From contig JAIRRL010000219.1 in assembly GCA_031255985.1 (NCBI GenBank), forward strand, positions 1-5,499: a DNA stretch of 5,499 nt, written 5' to 3'. How positions within the stretch are numbered: position 1 is the first letter of the stretch; every line of letters starts with the position of its first letter. The position numbers and the translations under genes are program-made. Positions 1-4,104 of the stretch are shown here, one piece after another. Below the pieces are notes generated by a model, which was not told the origin of the DNA, did not search any database, and saw only the letters and a list, made by a program, of their open reading frames with translations. Source of the stretch: Gracilibacteraceae bacterium (GTDB lineage Bacteria > Bacillota > Desulfitobacteriia > Desulfitobacteriales > Syntrophobotulaceae).

Positions 1-3
1 CCC

Positions 4-32
4 TTGACAATCCTGATTCGATCTGCTACCAT
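4..32 (+). promoter_or_regulatory. Sigma-70/SigA-type promoter with extended -10
   Basis: The -35 box TTGACA (4-9) matches consensus exactly. It is followed by a 17-nt spacer and the -10 box TACCAT (27-32, 4/6). A TG one base upstream of the -10 (24-25) makes it an extended -10, which compensates for the weaker hexamer. Transcription should begin near 39-41. It would drive the candidate small RNA directly downstream and possibly, by read-through, the alpha-CTD/AAA+ gene. Confidence 0.7.
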
Positions 33-38
33 GTAAAA

Positions 39-152
39 GCAAGTCGGGCAGATCGCTGCGAACTCCGACGAGGAAGACCATTGTATCAATCAGAAAATCC
101 ACCCCAAGGGGGAGTGGACTGTCCTTTTTCTGATTGGTAGAGTGGTTTTTTT
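39..152 (+). ncRNA. Candidate small RNA or attenuated leader, two stem-loops, family unknown
   Basis: A transcript from the promoter at 4-32 would be about 114 nt and carries no plausible ORF. Stem-loop 1 (44-69) has GTCGG paired with CCGAC, a GAACT bulge, and an inner GCAG-ATCG-CTGC hairpin. After a short purine linker, stem-loop 2 (77-146) is nearly continuous. ACCATT pairs with AGTGGT, then 84-97 pairs with 126-139 across one G/G mismatch. An inner TCCAC/GTGGA plus CCC/GGG hairpin caps it. A run of T follows at once. Promoter, two clean stems and a terminal U-run suggest a real transcription unit. I do not recognise the family: 6S closing-stem architecture and the SRP RNA core are absent. 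It could instead be a terminating leader for the downstream gene. Exact ends are inferred. Confidence 0.5.
77..152 (+). terminator. Long intrinsic terminator hairpin
   Basis: About 20 of 21 positions pair between 77-97 and 126-146, with a G83/G140 mismatch. A second hairpin at 98-118 is stacked on top. The 3' arm runs straight into seven T (146-152). The stem is far longer than a usual intrinsic terminator and is AT-rich in the middle, so it could also be an RNase III substrate or a regulatory stem. Confidence 0.6.
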
Positions 153-153
153 G

Positions 154-348
154 TTCCTTGAAAATTATATAGCCGTCCATTCGGGGATACCCGCCCGGTC
201 AAGCAGGCCGCGACGCGCCGCGAGGCGCTGAGCCGCCCGGGCGGTGCAAACGGCAAACCACCGAGCAGGGCAGGTTGTCAGGAATCCGATTTGGAGGAAC
301 GGCGAGTATCGAACTTTGATCAGAAAAATTACGGGAGGTCGAGATCAT
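154..348 (+). other. GC-rich structured leader before the alpha-CTD/AAA+ gene
   Basis: No credible ORF is seen here. CCGCCCGG (191-198) is complementary to CCGGGCGG (237-244). Inside this lies GCGCC (215-219) and GGCGC (224-228), closed by the GNRA-type tetraloop GCGA. Competing pairings exist: CGGG(183-186)/CCCG(190-193), and the palindrome CCGCCCGGGCGG (233-244). A GGAGG at 293-297 has no usable start codon at proper spacing. A TATATA at 166-171 might be a -10 box but has no convincing -35. I do not recognise a known riboswitch class. Confidence 0.35.
333..338 (+). promoter_or_regulatory. Shine-Dalgarno site that sets the start of the alpha-CTD/AAA+ gene
   Basis: GGGAGG lies 10 nt before ATG 349. 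The longer in-frame option, GTG at 244, sits inside a GC-rich predicted stem and has no Shine-Dalgarno sequence. The 35 extra residues it would add match nothing I recognise, so 349 is preferred. Confidence 0.75.
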
Positions 349-1704
349 ATGAAATTGATGGAAATTATTCTCAAATGTTGCCGCGATATATATGAGCAGT
401 TGTATGTCCAGTCCGATAAAGAAATCGCTCTTGCTGCGCCCTCCGCGTCTGCGGCGAAGAAGTCAAATTTGTCGCTGCCTCTTGAGGAACTCGACCTGTC
501 CGTGCGCTCCTTTAATTGCCTGAAACGGGCCAATATCAACACGGTCGGCGACATAGCGGAGTACAGCCGATACCAACTCCTGCGCCTCCGCAACCTGGGG
601 CGGAAAAGCATGGACGAAATTGTTGTGAAGTTGGCCGAATTAGATATATTCATTCCTGAATTCTCAAATGATGAGGAAGCGAAGGAAGCGAAGGAAGCGG
701 CGGCAGCGGCGGCAGCGAAGGAAGCGGAAGCGGAGGCGGAGGCGTGGGCGGAGGCGTGGGCTGCGGAGGAAATGGAGGCGGGGGCGGAAAGAACGGCGCA
801 AGCCGGATCTAAGCCGAGCGTGCTGAAAACATTGGACGCAATGATCGGACTCGCCAGGGTCAAAAACCGCATAAAAGATATAACCGCCCACTGCGCTATT
901 CGTAAACTCAAAAGTGAAGTCTGCGGCGCGGAAAATCCGCTTGTGCCGAACATGATTTTTCTCGGCAATCCCGGCACAGGGAAGACGACAGTGGCCAAGC
1001 TCGCCGCGCAGGCGTTTCGCGAAATAGGGCTGATGAGACGGGGACATCTGGTGAGCGTCACCCGCACCGATTTGGTCGCGGAGTACACGGGGCAAAGCGC
1101 AGTTAAAACGACAAAAATATTTGAGTCCGCCTTAGACGGCGTGTTATTTGTTGACGAGGCCTACTCGCTCTATCACCAAACAGACTCGGCGCGCGCCGGC
1201 GATACGTTTTCCCGCGAAGTAATCGACACACTGACCGCGCTGATGACCGAGTACGCCGGACGCTGCTGTGTTATCTTTGCCGGCTATAACGCGGAAATGA
1301 ACTATATGCTTGATAACGCCAACCCCGGTTTGCGCGAGCGTTTTCCTTTCAAACTGTATTTTGACGACTATACCGCGGCGGAATTACAAGAGATTTTTCT
1401 GTTGAAAGCGGCGGAAAACAAGCTGGTTATACCCGCTGAGTGTCTGACGGCGCTTAACGAGGTGATGGAGCGTGTGTGCGCCAACAAAAGCCAATTGTTC
1501 GCCAACGGCCGGGTGGCTGAGAATTTCTTGCAAGAGGTGACCCTGCGCCAGGAAAGACGTTTATTTGACCGCAAACAAAGCGGCGGGGAACTCACGGAGA
1601 CAGATCTGCTTACGCTTATGCCTGAGGATTTCAACAGAGCCGCCCAGGCGTTTCAGGACGACGCGCCAACTCCGCCGGCGAAGCGGCCGATCGGGTTCGG
1701 ATGA
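349..1704 (+). CDS. RNA polymerase alpha-CTD fused to a CbbX/SpoVK-type AAA+ ATPase
   Basis: The protein has 451 residues in three parts. Residues ~41-105 are an RNA polymerase alpha C-terminal domain. Equivalents of the E. coli DNA-contact residues are all present: R265, N268, C269, N294, G296, K298, S299 and E302 correspond to R53, N56, C57, N82, G84, K86, S87 and E90. Residues ~106-155 are an Ala/Glu-rich, probably helical or flexible linker. Residues ~156-430 are a CFXQ/CbbX/SpoVK-family AAA+ domain. It has Walker A GNPGTGKT (206-213), pore-loop EYTGQ (245-249), Walker B LFVDE (D269, E270), sensor-1 region VIFAGY (308-313), arginine-finger motif NPGLRERF (325-332) and a sensor-2-like NGR (386-388). 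The tail ends in PIGFG. Family knowledge: these ATPases are hexameric remodellers such as Rubisco activase CbbX and EccA. Inference: the CTD tethers a remodeller to UP-element-like DNA or to transcription factors. The real function is unknown. It is not a sigma-54 activator, as no GAFTGA is present. Confidence 0.9.
   Translation: MKLMEIILKCCRDIYEQLYVQSDKEIALAAPSASAAKKSNLSLPLEELDLSVRSFNCLKRANINTVGDIAEYSRYQLLRLRNLGRKSMDEIVVKLAELDIFIPEFSNDEEAKEAKEAAAAAAAKEAEAEAEAWAEAWAAEEMEAGAERTAQAGSKPSVLKTLDAMIGLARVKNRIKDITAHCAIRKLKSEVCGAENPLVPNMIFLGNPGTGKTTVAKLAAQAFREIGLMRRGHLVSVTRTDLVAEYTGQSAVKTTKIFESALDGVLFVDEAYSLYHQTDSARAGDTFSREVIDTLTALMTEYAGRCCVIFAGYNAEMNYMLDNANPGLRERFPFKLYFDDYTAAELQEIFLLKAAENKLVIPAECLTALNEVMERVCANKSQLFANGRVAENFLQEVTLRQERRLFDRKQSGGELTETDLLTLMPEDFNRAAQAFQDDAPTPPAKRPIGFG
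675..770 (+). repeat. Purine-rich low-complexity repeats encoding the Ala/Glu linker
   Basis: Short in-frame tandem units build the interdomain linker. GGAAGCGAA occurs twice (675-692) with a partial third copy, followed by GGCGGCA-type repeats. GCGGAGGCGTGG is then perfectly duplicated (736-747, 748-759) and encodes AEAW twice. The unit lengths of 9 and 12 bp preserve the frame, so slippage would change linker length without breaking the protein. Confidence 0.75.
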
Positions 1705-1713
1705 TTCTTTTGC

Positions 1714-1742
1714 TTGACGGGGATTTTTTTTTTTGATATAGT
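1714..1742 (+). promoter_or_regulatory. Promoter of tRNA-Thr with a T11 spacer tract
   Basis: TTGACG (1714-1719, 5/6), a 17-nt spacer and TATAGT (1737-1742, 5/6) place the start near 1749-1750, only a few bases before the mature tRNA 5' end. The spacer contains eleven consecutive T (1724-1734). Confidence 0.8.
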
Positions 1743-1752
1743 ATATTCTGTC

Positions 1753-1828
1753 GCCGATGTAGCTCAGTTGGTAGAGCAGCTGATTCGTAATCAGCAGGTC
1801 AGCGGTTCAAGTCCGCTCATCGGCTCCA
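1753..1828 (+). tRNA. tRNA-Thr (anticodon CGT)
   Basis: The gene gives a full 76-nt cloverleaf. The acceptor stem GCCGATG/CATCGGC has seven perfect pairs. The D arm is GCTC/GAGC with loop AGTTGGTA. The anticodon stem GCTGA/TCAGC carries loop TTCGTAA, so the anticodon is CGT (1786-1788), reading the threonine codon ACG. The variable loop is AGGTC. The T arm is AGCGG/CCGCT with loop TTCAAGT. The discriminator is T and CCA is encoded (1826-1828). It has its own promoter at 1714-1742 and a terminator-like hairpin at 1874. No copy of its 3' end is seen elsewhere in the window, so there is no sign here that it served as an integration site. Confidence 0.97.
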
Positions 1829-1873
1829 AAAATTATGAATTCGTTAAACACATGGCGGCTCAAAACGCTTTCG

Positions 1874-1908
1874 GGCGGGCAGGATCTAATTGCCCGCCTG
1901 TGTTTATT
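1874..1908 (+). terminator. Likely terminator of the tRNA-Thr transcript
   Basis: GGCGGGCA (1874-1881) pairs perfectly with TGCCCGCC (1891-1898) around a 9-nt loop, followed by the T-rich but interrupted TGTGTTTATT. The strong 8-bp GC stem and its position 46 nt past the CCA suit an intrinsic terminator. The imperfect U-run lowers confidence. Confidence 0.6.
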
Positions 1909-1953
1909 CACCCGCGGCCCCGTCTCTGCGGCAAGCGCATAAACCGCAAGCGT

Positions 1954-1971
1954 AAGCCGCGATTGCGGCTT
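1954..1971 (+). other. Perfect 7-bp hairpin or palindrome abutting the aminotransferase promoter
   Basis: AAGCCGC (1954-1960), loop GATT and GCGGCTT (1965-1971) form a perfect inverted repeat. Its last two bases are the first two of the -35 box at 1970-1975. It could be a second terminator stem for upstream transcription or a dyad binding site for a regulator. The sequence alone does not decide. Another weaker inverted repeat, TGCGG/CCGCA, lies at 1927-1948. Confidence 0.4.
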
Positions 1972-1998
1972 GATTCCCGCTTTGTTTTGAGTTAAAAT
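1970..1998 (+). promoter_or_regulatory. Promoter of the class IV aminotransferase
   Basis: TTGATT (1970-1975, 4/6), a 17-nt spacer and TAAAAT (1993-1998, 5/6) predict a start near 2005, leaving a short leader before ATG 2049. It may also supply transcription to pheST, since no clear promoter is seen between 2913 and 3060. Confidence 0.7.
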
Positions 1999-2036
1999 GA
2001 CTAAAGCGGACTTTCTTGGGCAACGGAAATTCAGAC

Positions 2037-2042
2037 AAAGGG
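2037..2042 (+). promoter_or_regulatory. Shine-Dalgarno site of the aminotransferase
   Basis: AAAGGG lies 6 nt before ATG 2049, inside a purine run (2037-2048). The same run's AAAGGA (2043-2048) is 12 nt before the alternative ATG 2061, so 2049 is favoured but 2061 is not excluded. TTG 2016 falls almost at the predicted transcription start and is unlikely. Confidence 0.55.
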
Positions 2043-2048
2043 AAAGGA

Positions 2049-2912
2049 ATGATCGCCTCTATGCCGGATTTGGCTTGGATAAACGGAGAAATCACGCCCT
2101 TGGCCGAAGCCAGGGTGAGTTTTCTGGATCACGGTTATTTTTATGGCTATGGCGTCTATGAAGCCTGCAAAGCGTTTGCCGGCAAAATTTACGCGCTGCA
2201 AGAACATATGAACCGGCTGGACAGAAGTCTTCGGGCGCTGCGCATCACGCCCGGCCGGAGCAGAGAAGAACTTGAGGGCGGGATGGAGGAACTGGCCCGC
2301 CGCAGCGGCTATGAGACGGCGTTTGTGTATATGCAGATCACGCGCGGGGTAGGGAAGCGCGGGCCGGAGCAGCCGGCGGGAGCGCCGGTGGTCGCGATGT
2401 TCGCGACGGAACTGGAAACTATGACGCCGGCGGCCTGGAACGGGGGAATCGCCGTCATCACGCTGCCGGACGAGCGCTGGGCGCACCCGGACATTAAATC
2501 GCTCAACCTCCTGCCGAATATTCTGGCCAAGGAAAAAGCGCTGGAACAGGACGCTCAGGAAGCGGTTTTTTATAACGCGCAAAACATCGTCACCGAGGCC
2601 GCTTCCAGCAATGTTTTCGCCGTTCTGGCCGACGGGCGCCTGGTAACGCCGCCCCTGGACGGCCATATCCTGGAAGGAGTTTCCAGGCTGATGATTTTAC
2701 GCCGGGCGCGGGAAAGCGGGATTAAAATCGAGGAAACCTATTTTACCCGCGCCGAACTCGCTCAGGCGGCGGAAATATTTATCACCGGTACGGGGGCGGA
2801 AATCATTCCCGTCACCGGGCTGGACGGCGTCCGGGTCGGCGGCGGCCGGGCCGGGGAGTGGACGCGGCGTTTGTATGAAGATTATTTGCGGGCGGTGCGA
2901 CAAAGCGGATAG
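2049..2912 (+). CDS. Class IV PLP-dependent aminotransferase (IlvE/Dat/PabC superfamily)
   Basis: The 287-residue product is a typical length for fold-type IV PLP enzymes, which are cytoplasmic and transfer amino groups to or from 2-oxo acids or act as aminodeoxychorismate lyase. Visible hallmarks are the N-terminal WINGE and FLDHGYFYGYGVYE (Y37, E38), the phosphate-binding region EHMNRLDRS (52-60), and TRGVGKRG (98-105). The PLP lysine is K150 in DIKSLNLLPN, the cofactor-nitrogen glutamate is E183 in VTEAASSN, and GTGAEIIPV follows at 247-255. DIKSLNLL and VTEAASSN resemble D-amino-acid transaminases. However, the RxH carboxylate-binding motif of characterised D-alanine transaminases is replaced by R-G-P (R104-P106), while TRGxGxRG is also seen in aminodeoxychorismate lyase-like members. 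Substrate therefore remains open and no symbol is given. Its own promoter lies upstream and pheS follows after 148 nt. Confidence 0.9.
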   Translation: MIASMPDLAWINGEITPLAEARVSFLDHGYFYGYGVYEACKAFAGKIYALQEHMNRLDRSLRALRITPGRSREELEGGMEELARRSGYETAFVYMQITRGVGKRGPEQPAGAPVVAMFATELETMTPAAWNGGIAVITLPDERWAHPDIKSLNLLPNILAKEKALEQDAQEAVFYNAQNIVTEAASSNVFAVLADGRLVTPPLDGHILEGVSRLMILRRARESGIKIEETYFTRAELAQAAEIFITGTGAEIIPVTGLDGVRVGGGRAGEWTRRLYEDYLRAVRQSG

Positions 2913-2968
2913 AGTTAAGAGTTCAGAGTTAAGAGTTAAGAGTTAAGAGTTGAGAGTTGAGAGTGAGA
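2913..2968 (+). repeat. Tandem 7-bp repeat (AGTTAAG)
   Basis: Seven head-to-tail heptamers start at the base after the aminotransferase stop codon: AGTTAAG, AGTTCAG, three AGTTAAG, then two AGTTGAG (2913-2961). A decayed eighth unit ends near 2968. Units drift from AGTTAAG to AGTTGAG toward pheS. The 7-bp period is not a multiple of three, which argues against coding use. It lengthens the aminotransferase-pheS gap. Confidence 0.9.
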
Positions 2969-3002
2969 GACGGGAGCGGAGAAACTGCCTTTGTTTCCGT
3001 AG

Positions 3003-3024
3003 GGGACGCCGCCTTCGGCGTCCC
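3003..3024 (+). other. Strong hairpin in the pheS leader
   Basis: GGGACGCCG (3003-3011) pairs perfectly with CGGCGTCCC (3016-3024) around a CCTT loop. No U-run follows, so it is not a standard intrinsic terminator. A weaker hairpin, CGG..AAAC/GTTTCCG, precedes it (2977-2999). No T-box consensus (TGGNACC) and no phenylalanine-rich leader peptide is visible. It could stabilise the pheST message or be a dispersed intergenic palindrome. Confidence 0.6.
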
Positions 3025-3045
3025 GTGAAAACTATAAGGTCAGGC

Positions 3046-3052
3046 AAAGGAG
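3046..3052 (+). promoter_or_regulatory. Shine-Dalgarno site that sets the pheS start
   Basis: AAAGGAG is 8 nt before GTG 3061. The open frame extends upstream to TTG 2950, but that part lies in the tandem repeat and the hairpin and adds an Arg-rich stretch not found in PheS. It is therefore excluded. Confidence 0.85.
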
Positions 3053-3060
3053 CGGGAGCG

Positions 3061-4083
3061 GTGCGGGAACGATTGGAGAACATACGGACGGAGGCGCTGG
3101 CGCGGATCGCGGCGGCGGAGAGCGAGGACGAACTGCGGGAAATCCGGACGGGTCTTTTTGGCAAAAAAGGCGCCATAACCCAGGCGACTAAAATGCTGGG
3201 GCGCCTGCCGGCGGCGGATAGGCCGCAGGCCGGCGGTCTGGTGAACGAAACGCGCGCCCTGCTGGAACGGGCCTGGGAGGACAAAAACAGCGCCCTGGGA
3301 GCGGAAGCGCTCGCGGCGCGGCTGCGGCGGGAAACCATCGACGTCACTTTGCCGGGGACAGTGCTGCCGGCCGGGCGACAACACCCGCTGAACATGGTTA
3401 TCGCCGACATCGAAGATATTTTTCTCGGCCTGGGCTTTTCGATCGCCGAAGGGCCGGAAATAGAGACGGATTACTATAATTTCGAGGCTTTGAACCTGCC
3501 GCCGGATCACCCGGCCCGCGATATGCAGGACAGTTTTTACATTACGGAAGAATTGCTGCTGCGCTCTCAAACCTCGCCGGTGCAGATTCGGGCCATGGAA
3601 AAAATGTGCCCGCGCCTGCCCGTCAAGATTATAGCGCCGGGCAAAGTGTACCGCAATGACGACGACGCGACCCATTCCCCCATGTTTCACCAGGTCGAGG
3701 GCCTGTTGGTGGACAAAGGCGTCCGTATGGCCGATTTAAAAGGAGTGCTGCTCTGCTTCATCCGGGAAATGTTCGGCCCGGAGCGCGAAATCCGGATGCG
3801 GCCCAGCTTCTTCCCTTTTACGGAACCGAGCGCGGAAATAGACGTCTCCTGCATGTTCTGCGGCGGCGACGGCTGCCGGCTTTGCAAGGGAACAGGCTGG
3901 ATCGAGATCCTCGGCTCCGGCATGGTGCATCCGCGGGTGCTGACGATGGGCGGATACGACGCGAACACGGTCACGGGGTTCGCTTTCGGCGTCGGGGTCG
4001 AGCGGGTGGCGATGCTGAAATACGGCATAGACGACATGCGGCTTTTATTCGATAACGACATAAGGTTTTTACGCCAGTTTTGA
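3061..4083 (+). CDS. pheS: Phenylalanyl-tRNA synthetase alpha subunit
   Basis: The 340-residue product is close to the Bacillus PheS length and is the catalytic subunit of the (alpha-beta)2 enzyme that charges tRNA-Phe in the cytoplasm. Residues 1-85 are the coiled-coil tRNA-contacting arm, with the conserved LFGKKGAIT. The class II core begins near HPLNMVIADIEDIF (108-121, motif 1). It continues through ETDYYNFEALNLPPDHPARDMQDSF, GKVYRNDDDATHSPMFHQVEG (194-214), and the Phe-pocket and motif 2 region REIRMRPSFFPFTEPS (242-257). Motif 3 is GFAFGVGVERVAMLKYG (306-322). A four-cysteine knuckle (C264, C267, C272, C275) matches the Firmicutes form. The end, NDIRFLRQF, is complete. The start is GTG with an excellent Shine-Dalgarno. 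pheT follows after 21 nt. No key residue appears missing. Confidence 0.98.
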   Translation: MRERLENIRTEALARIAAAESEDELREIRTGLFGKKGAITQATKMLGRLPAADRPQAGGLVNETRALLERAWEDKNSALGAEALAARLRRETIDVTLPGTVLPAGRQHPLNMVIADIEDIFLGLGFSIAEGPEIETDYYNFEALNLPPDHPARDMQDSFYITEELLLRSQTSPVQIRAMEKMCPRLPVKIIAPGKVYRNDDDATHSPMFHQVEGLLVDKGVRMADLKGVLLCFIREMFGPEREIRMRPSFFPFTEPSAEIDVSCMFCGGDGCRLCKGTGWIEILGSGMVHPRVLTMGGYDANTVTGFAFGVGVERVAMLKYGIDDMRLLFDNDIRFLRQF

Positions 4084-4090
4084 CCGGAAA

Positions 4091-4096
4091 AAGGAG
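4091..4096 (+). promoter_or_regulatory. Shine-Dalgarno site of pheT
   Basis: AAGGAG, 8 nt before GTG 4105, lies in the short pheS-pheT gap and supports separate translation initiation within one operon message. Confidence 0.85.
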
Positions 4097-4104
4097 AGGA
4101 AAAC

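Noticed and set aside
39..152. Retron msr-msd RNA, 6S RNA or SRP RNA
   Set aside because: No reverse transcriptase gene or flanking a1/a2 complementarity is seen, no closing stem joins the 5' and 3' ends, and the SRP core sequence is absent.
244..348. N-terminal extension of the alpha-CTD/AAA+ protein from GTG 244
   Set aside because: There is no Shine-Dalgarno near 244, the start lies in a GC-rich stem, and GGGAGG is properly spaced for ATG 349.
336..497. Pairing of AGGTCGAG (336-343, Shine-Dalgarno edge) with CTCGACCT (490-497) in the coding region
   Set aside because: An 8-nt match within coding sequence at 150-nt distance is easily due to chance, with no supporting structure around it.
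345..1095. Long antisense open frames opposite the alpha-CTD/AAA+ gene
   Set aside because: They mirror the Ala/Glu repeat region, give low-complexity Ser/Ala or Arg products and have no recognisable domain.
349..1704. Sigma-54-dependent activator
   Set aside because: GAFTGA is missing. The AAA+ motifs follow the CbbX/SpoVK pattern (EYTGQ, NPGLRERF).
1714..1995. 93-codon open frame across the tRNA region
   Set aside because: It spans the promoter, the tRNA-Thr gene and the terminator. The tRNA explains the sequence.
1904..2095. 63-codon minus-strand frame over the aminotransferase promoter
   Set aside because: It overlaps two promoter/terminator signals and the real gene's start, with no conserved features.
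2950..3060. Upstream extension of pheS to TTG 2950
   Set aside because: The added residues come from the heptamer repeat and a hairpin, and the strong Shine-Dalgarno at 3046-3052 fits GTG 3061.
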